This document shows, piece after piece, positions 35,825-45,731 of a stretch of DNA of 64,000 nt. The DNA lies in contig CP136508.1 in the NCBI GenBank assembly GCA_008011715.2, positions 4,154,001 through 4,218,000 on the forward strand. The letters are read 5' to 3'. A program made the translations under genes and the position numbers. The notes below the pieces were generated by a model that worked only from the letters and a program-made list of their open reading frames with translations, was not told where the DNA came from and did no database searches. How positions within the stretch are numbered: position 1 is the first letter of the stretch; each line of letters starts with the position of its first letter. Origin of the DNA: [Empedobacter] haloabium. Its GTDB lineage: Bacteria > Pseudomonadota > Gammaproteobacteria > Burkholderiales > Burkholderiaceae_D.

Positions 35825-38167
35825 TTACTTGCCCTCCCCTGCTTTGGCAACGGAGATCGGGCCGAACATGTCGCCCAGCGTTGCCGTCGATGCGTGTGCC
35901 GCCGGCACGCGCACCACGTTGGCCGGCAGCGACGCGTCCACGCGCGCGGCCAGGATCGCGGAGCCGGTGCCTTGCAGCACTTGCACCATGTCGCCGTCCT
36001 TGACGCCGATCTGCTCGGCCAGCGCCTTGGAGATGTGCGCCTTCGGCGGGGCCGCGTCGGGCGTGGCCTGCAGCGGTGCCGAGCGGCGCACCAGCGCGTC
36101 GGCGAAGTGGATCGGCACGTCGGCGATACGTTCGAGCTTGTCGCCGGCGCCGAACGCCGCGGCTTTCACCGCCAGCTTGGTCGTATTCGACAGCTTGGCC
36201 GACAGGTCGGTCACGCCCTTGCCCAGCACTTCGTCGCGGATGCTTTCCGAGGTTTCGTAGTCGAAGCCCGGCAGGCCCAGGATGTTGCCCAGCACGCGCA
36301 GCACCTTCCAGGCCGGACGCGCCTCGCCCAGCGGCTTGACGGTGCCGTTGAAGCTCTGTGCCCGGCCTTCGCAGTTGACGAAGGTGCCGGACGTTTCGGC
36401 GAACGGCGCGATCGGCAGCAGCACGTCGGCGTAGTCGGCGCCGTGCTTGAAGGCGGACATGACGACGACCATCTCGGCCGCGTTCAGCGCGGCCACGGCC
36501 GCTTGCGGGTTGGCCGCATCCAGTTCCGGTTCCGCGTTCAGCAGCAGGTAGGCCTTTTTCGGCACGGAGAACGCCGGCGCGGCCTTGGCGGCGGTGGCGC
36601 CGACCAGGTAACCGCCGACGGTGTTGGCGGCTTCGGTCAGCACGCCCAGCTTGGCGCCGGTCGCGCTGGCGATCCACTGCGCGGCCGCGTGGATCGCGGA
36701 GGCTTGCGGGTGCTGCACGGCGGCGTTGCCCAGGAAGACTGCCTGATGACGAGTAGATGCGTCACCAGCGAGCAGCGCGGCGGCGATGGCCTTGGCGGCA
36801 TCGTTCGCTTCGACGTTCTCGAAGCCAGCCGGTGCGCCCTCGCCTTTCGCTTGCGCGACGGCGGACACGATACCGGACAGCACGGCCAGCCAGTCCGACG
36901 GCGCGGCAACGATATTCGTCGCGACCTTGATCAGGCTGTCGTCACCGGTGGCGTTGACCAGCGCGATCTTGGCGCCGTTCTTGGCAGCCGAACGCAGGCG
37001 CGTGGCCAGCAGCGGGTGATCCTTGCGCAGGAACGAACCGATGACCAGTGCGCCCTGCAGGGTCGACACGTCGGCGATCGGCATGCCCAGCCATGGCGTG
37101 ACTTCGCCGTCCAGGGCGAAATCGGTCTGGCGCAGGCGGAAGTCGACGTTCTCGAAGCCGACGCCGGAGGCCAGCTTCTTCAAGAGGGCCAGTTCCTCGA
37201 CGGTCGAGTGGGCGGTCGCGTAGGCGGCGATCGCGTCGGCGCCGTGTTCGTGCTTGATGTTCTTCAGGCCGTGCGCCACGTATTCCAGCGCCGTCTGCCA
37301 ATCCACTTCCTTCCACTGGCCGCCTTGCTTGAGCATCGGCTGCGTCAGGCGCTCGCTTGAGTCCAGCGCTTCGTACGAGAAGCGGTCCTTGTCGGAAATC
37401 CAGCACTCGTTGATGGCTTCGTTTTCCAGCGGCAGCACGCGCTTCACCTTGCCCTGCTTGACCTGGACGATCAGGTTGGCACCCAGGCCGTCGTGCGGCG
37501 ATACGGATTTGCGGCGCGACAGTTCCCAGGTACGGGCGCTGTAGCGGAACGGCTTCGACGTCAGCGCGCCCACCGGGCACAGGTCGATCATATTGCCCGA
37601 CATCTCGGAGCTGACCGCCTCGCCGACGAACGTCGTGATCTCGGAATGCTCGCCGCGGCCCAGCATGCCCAGTTCCATGACGCCGGCCACTTCCTGGCCG
37701 AAACGCACGCAACGGGTGCACTGGATGCAGCGGCTCATTTCCTGCATGTTCACCAGCGGGCCGGCATCCTTCGGCACCACCACGCGCTTGTCTTCCTCGT
37801 AGCGCGAGGTGTTGTTGCCGTAGCCCACGGCCAGATCCTGCAGCTGGCACTCGCCGCCCTGGTCGCAGATGGGGCAATCCAGCGGGTGGTTAATCAGCAG
37901 GAATTCCATGACGCTCTTCTGCGCCTGGACGGCCTTCTCGCTGTGCGAGCGCACGATCATGCCGGCCGAGACCGGGGTGGCGCAGGCGGGCAGCGGCTTC
38001 GGCGCTTTTTCCACTTCGACCAGGCACATACGGCAGTTCGCCGCGATCGACAATTTCTTGTGATAGCAGAAGTGCGGGATGTAGGTGCCCAGTTTGTTGG
38101 CAGCGTCCATCACCATCGAACCCGGTGGGACTTCTACCTTTTTGCCGTCAATTTCGATTTCAACCAT
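35825..38167 (-). CDS. nuoG: NADH-quinone oxidoreductase subunit G
   Basis: The large iron-sulfur subunit of the NADH arm, 780 residues. The N-terminus holds a [2Fe-2S] site (CYHKKLSIAANCRMCLVEVE plus PACATPV), the His/Cys [4Fe-4S] site HPLDCPICDQGGECQLQD and a further cluster CIQCTRCVRFGQEVAGV. The remainder is a molybdopterin-oxidoreductase-like fold with no cofactor expected. The C-terminal part is Ala-rich. It lies 10 bases after nuoF. Confidence 0.96.
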   Translation of the reverse strand: MVEIEIDGKKVEVPPGSMVMDAANKLGTYIPHFCYHKKLSIAANCRMCLVEVEKAPKPLPACATPVSAGMIVRSHSEKAVQAQKSVMEFLLINHPLDCPICDQGGECQLQDLAVGYGNNTSRYEEDKRVVVPKDAGPLVNMQEMSRCIQCTRCVRFGQEVAGVMELGMLGRGEHSEITTFVGEAVSSEMSGNMIDLCPVGALTSKPFRYSARTWELSRRKSVSPHDGLGANLIVQVKQGKVKRVLPLENEAINECWISDKDRFSYEALDSSERLTQPMLKQGGQWKEVDWQTALEYVAHGLKNIKHEHGADAIAAYATAHSTVEELALLKKLASGVGFENVDFRLRQTDFALDGEVTPWLGMPIADVSTLQGALVIGSFLRKDHPLLATRLRSAAKNGAKIALVNATGDDSLIKVATNIVAAPSDWLAVLSGIVSAVAQAKGEGAPAGFENVEANDAAKAIAAALLAGDASTRHQAVFLGNAAVQHPQASAIHAAAQWIASATGAKLGVLTEAANTVGGYLVGATAAKAAPAFSVPKKAYLLLNAEPELDAANPQAAVAALNAAEMVVVMSAFKHGADYADVLLPIAPFAETSGTFVNCEGRAQSFNGTVKPLGEARPAWKVLRVLGNILGLPGFDYETSESIRDEVLGKGVTDLSAKLSNTTKLAVKAAAFGAGDKLERIADVPIHFADALVRRSAPLQATPDAAPPKAHISKALAEQIGVKDGDMVQVLQGTGSAILAARVDASLPANVVRVPAAHASTATLGDMFGPISVAKAGEGK

Positions 38168-38177
38168 GATTAGACGC

Positions 38178-39476
38178 TTAGTAGGCCGAGACAGGCACCA
38201 GGCAGTGCTTGTGCTCGACGTGATATTCGAATTCCTCGCGGAACTGCTTGATGAACGCCCGGACCGGCATCGCGGCCGCGTCGCCCAGCGCGCAGATCGT
38301 GCGGCCCTGGATGTTGTCGGCGATCGAGTTCAGCATGTCCAGGTCGCTCTGGCGGCCCTGGCCGTTCTCGATGCGATGGATCATCCGGTACATCCAGCCC
38401 GTGCCTTCGCGGCACGGCGTGCACTGGCCGCACGATTCCTCGTAGTAGAAGTAGGACAGGCGTTCCAGCGCCTTGACCATGCAGCGCGTCTCGTCCATGA
38501 CGATGACGGCGCCCGAGCCCAGCATCGAGCCGGCCTTGGCGATCGAGTCGTAGTCCAGGTCGGTCTGCATCATGATCTCGCCGCGGATCACCGGTGCGGA
38601 CGAACCGCCGGGAATCACGGCCTTGATCTTCTTGCCGCCGCGCATGCCACCGGCCAGCTCCATCAGCTTGGCGAACGGGGTGCCCAGCGGGACTTCGTAG
38701 TTGCCCGGACGCTCGACGTCGCCCGAGATCGAGAAGATCTTGGTGCCGCCGTTGTTCGGCTTGCCCAGGCCCAGGTAGTTCTCGGCGCCGATGTTCAGGA
38801 TGAACGGCACGGCCGCGAAGGTTTCCGTGTTGTTGATCGTGGTCGGCTTGCCGTACAGGCCGAACGAGGCCGGGAACGGCGGCTTGAAGCGCGGCTGGCC
38901 TTTCTTGCCTTCCAGCGACTCCAGCAGCGCGGTTTCCTCGCCGCAGATGTAGGCGCCGTAGCCGTGGTGCGCGTGCAGCTGGAAGTTGAACTCGCTGCCC
39001 AGGATCTTGTCGCCCAGGTAGCCGGCCGCGCGCGCTTCTTCCAGCGCTTCCTCGAAGCGCAGGTAATCCTGGAAGATCTCGCCGTGGATGTAGTTGTAGC
39101 CCACGGTGATGCCCATCGCATAAGCGCCGATGGCCATGCCTTCGATCAGCGCATGGGGGTTGTAGCGGATGATGTCGCGGTCCTTGAACGTGCCCGGCTC
39201 GCCTTCGTCGGTATTGCAGACGAGGTATTTCTGGCCCGGGAACTGGCGCGGCATGAAGCTCCACTTCAGGCCGGTCGGGAAACCGGCGCCGCCGCGGCCG
39301 CGCAGGCCGGACGTCTTCAGGTCGGCGATGATGGTTTCCGGCGCGATCTTCTGTTCCAGGATCTTGCGCAGGGCGGAGTAACCGCCGCGCTTGACGTAGT
39401 CTTCCAGGTGCCAGTTGTCGCCGTTCAGATCCTTCAGGATCAGCGGGTTGATGTGACGGTCGTGCAGCGAGGTCAT
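38178..39476 (-). CDS. nuoF: NADH-quinone oxidoreductase subunit F
   Basis: The NADH- and FMN-binding subunit, 432 residues. The NADH/FMN glycine-rich site is [19 protein letters not shown], the FMN contact [18 protein letters not shown] follows, and the N3 [4Fe-4S] cluster is at [13 protein letters not shown]. The ATG at 39476 overlaps the nuoE stop (ATGA); longer upstream readings would only run into nuoE. Confidence 0.97.
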   Translation of the reverse strand: MTSLHDRHINPLILKDLNGDNWHLEDYVKRGGYSALRKILEQKIAPETIIADLKTSGLRGRGGAGFPTGLKWSFMPRQFPGQKYLVCNTDEGEPGTFKDRDIIRYNPHALIEGMAIGAYAMGITVGYNYIHGEIFQDYLRFEEALEEARAAGYLGDKILGSEFNFQLHAHHGYGAYICGEETALLESLEGKKGQPRFKPPFPASFGLYGKPTTINNTETFAAVPFILNIGAENYLGLGKPNNGGTKIFSISGDVERPGNYEVPLGTPFAKLMELAGGMRGGKKIKAVIPGGSSAPVIRGEIMMQTDLDYDSIAKAGSMLGSGAVIVMDETRCMVKALERLSYFYYEESCGQCTPCREGTGWMYRMIHRIENGQGRQSDLDMLNSIADNIQGRTICALGDAAAMPVRAFIKQFREEFEYHVEHKHCLVPVSAY

Positions 39477-39949
39477 TTCTTCAGTTCCTCCACGAGGGCG
39501 TCGATCTTCTCGGTGCTCATGAACGAGCACATGCGGTGGTTATTCACCAGCATCACGGGGGCGTCGCCGCAGGCGCCCATGCACTCGCCTTCCATCAGCG
39601 TGAATTCGCCGTCTTCGGTGGTGCCGCGGTAGTCGATGCCCAGCTTCTGCTTCAGGTGCTCGCCGGCCTTCACGCCGCCCGACAGGGCGCATGGCAGGTT
39701 GGTGCACACGGTGATCTTGTGCTTGCCGACAGGCTTGAGGTTGTACATGTTGTAGAAGGTCGCGACCTCTTGCACGGCAATGGCCGGCATGCCGATGTAG
39801 TCGGCGATTTCCTTCATCGTTTCAGGCGACAGCCAACCCAGTTCCACCTGGGCGTGGGCCAGCGAGGCCATCACGGCCGACTGGCGCTGGTCGGCCGGGT
39901 ACTTGGCCAACTCGCGGTCGATTTTCTTGTAGCACTGCTCGGATAACAT
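39473..39949 (-). CDS. nuoE: NADH-quinone oxidoreductase subunit E
   Basis: A thioredoxin-like [2Fe-2S] subunit of 158 residues. The N1a ligands are C82 and C87 ([12 protein letters not shown]) and C123 and C127 ([11 protein letters not shown]). The helical N-terminus precedes the [19 protein letters not shown] lead-in. It is 15 bases after nuoD and overlaps nuoF. Confidence 0.97.
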   Translation of the reverse strand: MLSEQCYKKIDRELAKYPADQRQSAVMASLAHAQVELGWLSPETMKEIADYIGMPAIAVQEVATFYNMYNLKPVGKHKITVCTNLPCALSGGVKAGEHLKQKLGIDYRGTTEDGEFTLMEGECMGACGDAPVMLVNNHRMCSFMSTEKIDALVEELKK

Positions 39950-39964
39950 AATTCTTTCGCCTTC

Positions 39965-41218
39965 TTATCGGTCGATACTGCCGAAAACGATGTCTTGCGT
40001 ACCAATGATGGTCACGGCGTCGGCGATCATGTGGCCGCGCGCCATTTCATCCAGGCTCTGCAGGTGAGCGTAGTCCGGGGTACGGAACTTCAGCCGGTAC
40101 GGCTTGTTGGCGCCATCGGAGACGATGTAGACGCCGAATTCGCCCTTCGGATGCTCGACGGCGGAGTACGCCTCGCCCGGCGGCACGTGGAAGCCTTCCT
40201 GGAACAGCTTGAAGTGGTGGATCAGCGATTCCATGTTCGACTTCATGTCCACGCGCGACGGCGGCGCGACCTTGCGGTTGGCCGTGATGACGGGACCCGG
40301 GTTGTTGCGCAGCCACTCGATGCACTGCTTGATGATGCGGTTCGACTGGCGCAGCTCTTCCACGCGCACCAGGTAACGGTCATAGCAGTCGCCGTTGGTG
40401 CCGATCGGGATGTCGAAGTCCATCAGGTCGTACACTTCGTACGGCTGGTTCTTGCGCAAGTCCCACTTGACGCCCGAGCCACGCAGCATCGCGCCGGTGA
40501 AGCCCATCGCCAGCGCATCTTCCGGCGACACCACGCCGATGCCGACCGTCCGCTGTTTCCAGATGCGGTTATCCGTCAGCAGCGTCTCGTATTCGTCCAC
40601 GTAGCCCGGGAAGCGGGTCGTGAAGGCTTCCAGGAAGTCCAGCAGGGAACCCTGGCGGTGTTCGTTCAGCTTGTCGATTTCCTTCTTGCTGCGAATCGTC
40701 GACGGACGGTGCTGCGGCATCGCATCCGGCAGGTCGCGGTAGACGCCGCCCGGGCGGTAGTAGGCCGCGTGCATGCGCGCGCCCGACACCGCCTCGTAGC
40801 AGTCGAACAGGTCTTCGCGGTCGCGGAAGCAGTACAGGAACGGCCCCATTGCGCCGACGTCCAGCGCGTGCGCGCCCAGCCACATCAGGTGGTTCAGGAT
40901 GCGGGTGATCTCGTCGAACATCACGCGGATGTACTGTGCGCGCAGCGGCACTTCCAGGCCCAGCAGCTTCTCGATGGCCAGCACGTAGCCGTGCTCGTTG
41001 CACATCATCGACACGTAGTCCAGGCGGTCCGTGTACGGCACCGACTGCAGGTAGGTCTTCTGTTCGGCCAGCTTCTCGGTGGCGCGGTGCAGCAGGCCGA
41101 TGTGGGGGTCGGCACGCTGGATGACTTCGCCGTCCAGCTCAAGCACCAAACGCAGCACGCCGTGCGCTGCCGGGTGCTGCGGACCAAAGTTCAGGGTGTA
41201 ATTCTTAATCTCAGCCAT
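39965..41218 (-). CDS. nuoD: NADH-quinone oxidoreductase subunit D
   Basis: The 49-kDa subunit that forms the quinone pocket with NuoB, 417 residues, separate from nuo[21 protein letters not shown] carries the pocket histidine loop, and [20 protein letters not shown] follows. The extreme C-terminus DIVFGSIDR is as in other NuoD proteins. The start ATG follows the nuoC TAA with no gap. Confidence 0.97.
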   Translation of the reverse strand: MAEIKNYTLNFGPQHPAAHGVLRLVLELDGEVIQRADPHIGLLHRATEKLAEQKTYLQSVPYTDRLDYVSMMCNEHGYVLAIEKLLGLEVPLRAQYIRVMFDEITRILNHLMWLGAHALDVGAMGPFLYCFRDREDLFDCYEAVSGARMHAAYYRPGGVYRDLPDAMPQHRPSTIRSKKEIDKLNEHRQGSLLDFLEAFTTRFPGYVDEYETLLTDNRIWKQRTVGIGVVSPEDALAMGFTGAMLRGSGVKWDLRKNQPYEVYDLMDFDIPIGTNGDCYDRYLVRVEELRQSNRIIKQCIEWLRNNPGPVITANRKVAPPSRVDMKSNMESLIHHFKLFQEGFHVPPGEAYSAVEHPKGEFGVYIVSDGANKPYRLKFRTPDYAHLQSLDEMARGHMIADAVTIIGTQDIVFGSIDR

Positions 41219-41812
41219 TTAATTCATCCCGTATTTTTCTTCGCGGATCACGCGCGGCACGTTCTCGCGCGGCTCGATCGTCACCGGCTGGTAGATTACG
41301 CGCTTCTGCTCGGCGTCGTAGCGCATCTCGACGTAGCCGGACACGGGGAAGTCCTTGCGGAATGGATGGCCGATGAAGCCGTAGTCGGTCAGGATGCGGC
41401 GCAGGTCGCTGTGACCTTCGAACAGGATGCCGTACAGGTCGAACGCCTCGCGCTCGTACCAGTTGGCGGCGCGCCAGATGTCGGTGACGCTCTGCACCAG
41501 CGGCATGTCGTCGTCCGGGCAGAACACGCGCACGCGCACGCGCCAGTTGTGCTTCACCGACAGCAGGTGCGTGACGGCCGCGAAGCGCGGGCCTTCCCAC
41601 GTGCCTTCGCCGTAGGTGGAATAGTCGACGCCGCACAGGTCGATCAGCGTATCGAACCCCAGTGCGGCGTTGTCGCGCAGCGTCTGCATGACGGCGTGAT
41701 AGTCGTCGGCCTTGACGACGAGGGTGATTTCACCCAGCGCGACCGTCGTAGCGACGCGCTCCCCCAGGGCGCTGGCCAGTGCGCCCTGCAATGCTTCCAG
41801 ATGTGTAGTCAT
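41219..41812 (-). CDS. nuoC: NADH-quinone oxidoreductase subunit C
   Basis: The 30-kDa peripheral-arm subunit, 197 residues. The family signature is [20 protein letters not shown] followed by [19 protein letters not shown]. It is free-standing, as in betaproteobacteria, not fused to NuoD as in E. coli. It lies 17 bases after nuoB. Confidence 0.97.
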   Translation of the reverse strand: MTTHLEALQGALASALGERVATTVALGEITLVVKADDYHAVMQTLRDNAALGFDTLIDLCGVDYSTYGEGTWEGPRFAAVTHLLSVKHNWRVRVRVFCPDDDMPLVQSVTDIWRAANWYEREAFDLYGILFEGHSDLRRILTDYGFIGHPFRKDFPVSGYVEMRYDAEQKRVIYQPVTIEPRENVPRVIREEKYGMN

Positions 41813-41829
41813 ATTGTTGCGCGCCCCGT

Positions 41830-42306
41830 TTATCGTGCGATCGTGTTGGTGCGCTTGATCTTGTTTTGCAGCTGCAGGATGCCGTACAGCAGAGCCTCGG
41901 CGGTGGGAGGACAGCCCGGCACGTAGATATCGACGGGCACGATGCGGTCGCAACCGCGCACGACGGAGTACGAGTAGTGATAGTAGCCGCCGCCGTTGGC
42001 GCAGGTGCCCATCGAGATGACCCAGCGCGGCTCGGACATCTGGTCGTAGACCTTGCGCAGTGCCGGCGCCATCTTGTTGCACAGCGTGCCGGCAACGATC
42101 ATCACGTCGGACTGGCGTGGCGACGGGCGGAACACGACGCCGAAGCGGTCCATGTCGTAACGGGCCGCGCCCACGTGCATCATTTCGACCGCACAGCAGG
42201 CCAGACCGAACGTCATCGGGAACATCGACCCGGTACGCGCCCAGTTGATCAGCTTGTCGGCCGAGGTGGTGATGAAACCTTCGTTTAATACGCCTTCAAT
42301 AGCCAT
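41830..42306 (-). CDS. nuoB: NADH-quinone oxidoreductase subunit B
   Basis: A 158-residue subunit that binds the terminal [4Fe-4S] cluster N2, which reduces quinone. The ligands are the adjacent C37-C38 ([10 protein letters not shown]), C102 ([16 protein letters not shown]) and C132 ([10 protein letters not shown]). It is three bases after nuoA. Confidence 0.97.
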   Translation of the reverse strand: MAIEGVLNEGFITTSADKLINWARTGSMFPMTFGLACCAVEMMHVGAARYDMDRFGVVFRPSPRQSDVMIVAGTLCNKMAPALRKVYDQMSEPRWVISMGTCANGGGYYHYSYSVVRGCDRIVPVDIYVPGCPPTAEALLYGILQLQNKIKRTNTIAR

Positions 42307-42309
42307 GGC

Positions 42310-42669
42310 TTATTCCCAATCAAGGGCACCTTTCTTCCAGATATACCAAAAACCGACAACGAATTCGGCGATGAATACCATCATCGTGACGAAGCCCTGC
42401 CAGCCCAGTTCGCGCATGGAGACGCCCCACGGGAAGAAGAATGCGGTTTCCAGGTCGAACAAAATAAACAGGATTGCGACGAGGTAGTAACGCACGTCGA
42501 ATTTCATGCGCGCGTCTTCGAAGGCTTCGAAGCCGCACTCGTAGGGGGACAATTTCGCCGCGTCGGGCTTGTGCGGGCCGAGCAGGCGGCCGAGCACCTG
42601 GGGCACTACGCCGACACCGATGCCGACGAGCAGGAACAGAAGTACGGGGAAGTAATTTTCGAGGTTCAC
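42310..42669 (-). CDS. nuoA: NADH-quinone oxidoreductase subunit A
   Basis: The first gene of the complex I operon, a three-helix membrane subunit of 119 residues ([20 protein letters not shown]; the loop [20 protein letters not shown] with the conserved Cys). A GTG at 42669 is taken as the start because the family N-terminus begins exactly there; the next upstream ATG (42777) would add 36 unrelated residues. No strong Shine-Dalgarno is visible. The operon promoter should lie between here and the terminator at 42786. Confidence 0.93.
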   Translation of the reverse strand: MNLENYFPVLLFLLVGIGVGVVPQVLGRLLGPHKPDAAKLSPYECGFEAFEDARMKFDVRYYLVAILFILFDLETAFFFPWGVSMRELGWQGFVTMMVFIAEFVVGFWYIWKKGALDWE

Positions 42670-42785
42670 GGTAGGATCACAGCTGTTGTTGAACGATCGG
42701 CCAGGACAGTGCTGCACCAAGGTGGGTACAGCCAACGCTCGACCCCAATCAACGCTGAGACCAGGATCAAACGACACATCCTCGT

Positions 42786-42833
42786 AAAAAAACCAGCTGA
42801 AGGCATGAGGGCAACTCAGGCGCCTTGTGCTGG
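42786..42833 (-). terminator. rho-independent terminator after tRNA-Leu
   Basis: On the minus strand, CCAGC-AC-AAGGC, a 17-base loop and GCCTT-CA-GCTGG are followed by seven T. It lies 16 bases past the tRNA 3' end and before nuoA, so it separates the secG/tRNA transcript from the nuo operon or acts as an attenuator. Confidence 0.7.
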
Positions 42834-42849
42834 CTTCTTCTCAAATCTT

Positions 42850-42934
42850 TGGTGCCGACGACGAGACTCGAACTCGTACAGCTTGCGCCACTACCCCCTC
42901 AAGATAGCGTGTCTACCAATTTCACCACGTCGGC
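42850..42934 (-). tRNA. tRNA-Leu (anticodon GAG)
   Basis: The 85 bases fold as a class II tRNA. The acceptor arm GCCGACG pairs with CGTCGGC, followed by A and an encoded CCA. The anticodon stem CTATC/GGTAG closes the loop TTGAGGG with anticodon GAG, reading the Leu codon CUC (and CUU by wobble). The T arm contains GTTCGAGTC. A long variable arm is present. It sits between secG and nuoA, a conserved betaproteobacterial position. Confidence 0.95.
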
Positions 42935-43031
42935 ATTAAGGCCGCTATTCTACTCTTCTTTACGCACTTTGTTAATGAACTTTGTCGTAAATCAAAGCAA
43001 AAAAGCGGGATAAATCGAAGAATGCTTAGTT

Positions 43032-43478
43032 TTACTTCGGAATCTGGTTTGCTGGCGCGCCATTGGCGGCGCCGGCGGCCGGTGCGGCAGGTGCCGGCGC
43101 GACCGGCGCCTGCGCTGCAGGGGCTGCCGGGGCGGTCGCGTTCGGTGCCGGCGCTGCCGGCGCGGTGGCGCCAGGGATCGCGGCCGAGCCGGAGACCGGT
43201 GCCGTGATGTTCGACAGTACGCCGGTATTGCCCGTGGTGCGCTGCGTGGCCAGGGCCGACAGGCCCAGCGTGGCGGCGAAGAAGATCGCCGCCGCCACGG
43301 CCGTCGACTTCGACATGAAGTTCGACGAACCGGTGGCGCCGAACAGGCTGCCGGAAGCGCCGGAGCCGAAGGCGGCGCCCATGTCGGCGCCCTTGCCGTG
43401 TTGCAGCAGCACGAGGCCGATGATGGCCAGGGCCGACAGGACTTGTACTACGACGACCAGATTGAACAAGGTGTTCAT
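43032..43478 (-). CDS. secG: preprotein translocase subunit SecG
   Basis: A small subunit of the SecYEG translocon, 148 residues. The two membrane helices are at about residues 3-24 (LVVVVQVLSALAIIGLVLLQ) and 56-76 (STAVAAAIFFAATLGLSALA), joined by the conserved loop HGKGADMGAAFGSGASGS. The C-terminal ~70 residues are an Ala/Pro/Asn low-complexity tail, longer than in E. coli (110 residues) but common in this group. It lies 48 bases after tpiA. Confidence 0.95.
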   Translation of the reverse strand: MNTLFNLVVVVQVLSALAIIGLVLLQHGKGADMGAAFGSGASGSLFGATGSSNFMSKSTAVAAAIFFAATLGLSALATQRTTGNTGVLSNITAPVSGSAAIPGATAPAAPAPNATAPAAPAAQAPVAPAPAAPAAGAANGAPANQIPK

Positions 43479-43526
43479 GCTATTCCAATTCTCTCTATTG
43501 CTTGGGTGATTACTGCTGTTGAAAAC

Positions 43527-44276
43527 TTAACCTGCCGCGTGGACGATGGCGAGGAAATCCGCCACCTTCAGCGACGCGCCGCCGATCAGGCCACCGTCGA
43601 TGTCCGCCTGCGCCAGCAGATCCTTGGCATTCTCCGGCTTCATGCTGCCGCCGTACAGGATCGGCATGTTCGCCGCCGCCACCGGGTTGCGCTCGGCGAC
43701 CTGCTTGCGCAGCATGCCGTGCACTTCTTGCGCCAGCGCCGGCGTGGCCGTCTTGCCGGTGCCGATGGCCCAGACGGGCTCGTACGCCAGCACGATCTTC
43801 TCGACGGCGGAGGCTTCCAGCACGTCCAGCACCGCCTGCAGTTGCGCGCATACCACAACATTGGTGCGGCCGGCCTCGCGTTCCTCCAGCGTTTCGCCCA
43901 CGCAGACGACCGGCGTCAGGCCGGCGTTCAGTGCCGCCAGTACTTTCTGCGCGACGACTTCGTTGGTTTCATGATGGTACGCGCGGCGCTCGGAGTGCCC
44001 GCACAGCACGTAGCGGCAACCGAATTCCTGCAGCATCGATGCCGCCACCTCGCCCGTGTAGGCGCCGGCCGCATAGGCCGACACATCCTGCGCGCCCCAG
44101 GCGACGGGCGTGCCCGTCAGCTCGGACTGGCATTGTGCCAGATAAGGCGCCGGTGCGCAGACGCCGCAATCGGCATTCCGGGCGGCGTAGCCGGCCACGA
44201 TCCCGCGTAATAATACCGAATTGGCGGCAAGGCTGCCGTTCATTTTCCAGTTGCCGATGACCAGTTTGCGTCGCAT
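43527..44276 (-). CDS. tpiA: triosephosphate isomerase
   Basis: Interconverts dihydroxyacetone phosphate and glyceraldehyde 3-phosphate in glycolysis and gluconeogenesis. The protein is 249 residues with the full active site: N9 and K11 in GNWKMN, H94 in [11 protein letters not shown] and E166 in [14 protein letters not shown]. The phosphate-binding end [15 protein letters not shown] and [10 protein letters not shown] is intact. The start at 44276 is chosen because [13 protein letters not shown] is the family N-terminus. Confidence 0.97.
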   Translation of the reverse strand: MRRKLVIGNWKMNGSLAANSVLLRGIVAGYAARNADCGVCAPAPYLAQCQSELTGTPVAWGAQDVSAYAAGAYTGEVAASMLQEFGCRYVLCGHSERRAYHHETNEVVAQKVLAALNAGLTPVVCVGETLEEREAGRTNVVVCAQLQAVLDVLEASAVEKIVLAYEPVWAIGTGKTATPALAQEVHGMLRKQVAERNPVAAANMPILYGGSMKPENAKDLLAQADIDGGLIGGASLKVADFLAIVHAAG

Positions 44277-44380
44277 AGTACTCCGGGCGGGTTGATAAAC
44301 AATAAACCCGCAATTGTAGCTTGGGCCATAAAGCCGGGTCAAACGGATGAGATGGCGACGCGCCTGTCACCTGCTGGTTT

Positions 44381-44407
44381 GGGGTCTGTCCCGACGGGAC
44401 TGACCCC
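44381..44407. repeat. inverted repeat of the GGGGTC type, probable terminator
   Basis: GGGGTCTGTCCCG and CGGGACTGACCCC pair with one mismatch around a single A. It lies 18 bases past the end of the quinone oxidoreductase gene on the minus strand. Its arms resemble the hairpin at 27737 and the CTGACCCCGAG segment of the 68-bp repeat. Confidence 0.65.
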
Positions 44408-44425
44408 GAAGTTTGGCCGCCCAGT

Positions 44426-45412
44426 CTAAGGCTTGATCACCTGCAGCATGATCTTGCCGACATGCGTGGAAGACTCCATCAACGCATGCGCCGCGGCCGC
44501 CTGCTCCAGCGGGAAGCTCTCATAGATGACAGGCTTGATGCGCCCCTGCTCGAACAGCGGCCACACCTTCTCCCGCAGTTGCCGGGCAATGGCGCCCTTG
44601 AACGCCACGGAACGGGGCCGCAGGGTGGAGCCGGTGATGGTCAGCCGGCGGCGCAGCACCTGGCCCATGTCCAGCGTGCCCTTGGCGCCGCCCAGCAGCG
44701 CGATGATGGCGATGCGGCCGTCGTCGGCCAGGCAGTTGATCTCGCGCGGCAGGTAGTCGCCGCCCACCATGTCGAGGATGACATCGACGCCATTGTCGCC
44801 GGTCAGCTGCTTGACGACGGCGGCGAAGTCCTCGTGGCGGTAGTTGATGCCGCGCTCGGCGCCCAGCTGCTCGCAGGCGCGCGCCTTGTCCTCGCTGCCG
44901 GCGGTGGCGAACACGCGGTTGCCCAGCGCGCTGGCCAGCTGGATCGCCGTGACGCCGATGCCGGAGGTGCCGCCCTGCACCAGCAGCGACTCGCCCGGCC
45001 CCAGCCGGGCGCGATCGAACACATTGCTCCAGACGGTAAAGTAGTTCTCCGGCAGCGACGCGGCCTCGAGCGGCGACAGGCCATGCGGCACCGGCAGGCA
45101 CTGCTCGATGGGCGCGGTCACCACCTCGGCATAGCCGCCGCCCTGCACCAGCGCGCACACCATGTCGCCGGCCTTGAAGGGCGAGTTGGCCAGGTCGCCG
45201 TCGATGATCTCGCCGGCCACTTCCAGGCCCGGCAGGTCGGAAGCGCCGGGCGGCGGCGCGTAGTTGCCCTGGCGCTGGAACACGTCGGGCCGGTTGATGC
45301 CGGCGGCATGCACGCGGATGCGCACCTCCCCGGCCTTCGGTTCCGGCATCGGCCGCTGGCACAGCTGCAAAACCTCGGGTCCGCCCGGCTTGGTGATCTC
45401 GATCGCGCGCAT
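44426..45412 (-). CDS. zinc-independent NAD(P)H:quinone oxidoreductase, PIG3 family
   Basis: A 328-residue medium-chain dehydrogenase/reductase without structural zinc ligands. The catalytic domain shows VHAAGINRPDVFQRQGNYAP and LPENYFTVWSNVFDRARLG, typical of the p53-inducible PIG3 quinone reductase group. The NADP-binding Rossmann motif is LLVQGGTSGIGVTAIQLASA. The enzyme reduces quinones with NADPH in the cytosol; the physiological acceptor is unknown. The start is the ATG at 45412 (MRAIEITKPGG); one 24 bases upstream is less likely. Confidence 0.92.
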   Translation of the reverse strand: MRAIEITKPGGPEVLQLCQRPMPEPKAGEVRIRVHAAGINRPDVFQRQGNYAPPPGASDLPGLEVAGEIIDGDLANSPFKAGDMVCALVQGGGYAEVVTAPIEQCLPVPHGLSPLEAASLPENYFTVWSNVFDRARLGPGESLLVQGGTSGIGVTAIQLASALGNRVFATAGSEDKARACEQLGAERGINYRHEDFAAVVKQLTGDNGVDVILDMVGGDYLPREINCLADDGRIAIIALLGGAKGTLDMGQVLRRRLTITGSTLRPRSVAFKGAIARQLREKVWPLFEQGRIKPVIYESFPLEQAAAAHALMESSTHVGKIMLQVIKP

Positions 45413-45462
45413 GGTTGTCCTTTCGATAAAGGACAAATTCTAGCGCAGGGGCGACGGTGGCG

Positions 45463-45729
45463 TCAGTCCGAGCGGAACTTTGGCGCGCTCGCCAGCAGCG
45501 TCGCGCCGCAGCTGGTCTTGTGGCCCTCGTAGGCGACCGCCACGCCGCCGATCTTGTGCCGCGGATTGCCTTCGGCGATGGTGCACCCGTCGTGGCCCTT
45601 GATGGGGCAAGTGCATTTGTCGCCCACGCGCGCGACGGCGATGCCGCCGACCTTGAAGTGGGTGGCGGATACGCTGACGACCTTGCCGCCGTGGGAGGTG
45701 CTGTCGCCGAGGCGGATCACGTTGGGCAT
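45463..45729 (-). CDS. PAAR domain protein (type VI secretion spike tip)
   Basis: An 88-residue stand-alone PAAR protein: VIRLGDSTSHGGKVVSVSAT, GIAVARVGDKCTCPIKGHDG and YEGHKTSCGATLLAS, with the His and Cys residues that bind the tip zinc. It caps the VgrG trimer and sharpens the T6SS spike. It is the last gene of the vgrG-effector-immunity run, two bases after the immunity gene, with a GAGGA box before the ATG. Confidence 0.93.
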   Translation of the reverse strand: MPNVIRLGDSTSHGGKVVSVSATHFKVGGIAVARVGDKCTCPIKGHDGCTIAEGNPRHKIGGVAVAYEGHKTSCGATLLASAPKFRSD

Positions 45730-45731
45730 GG

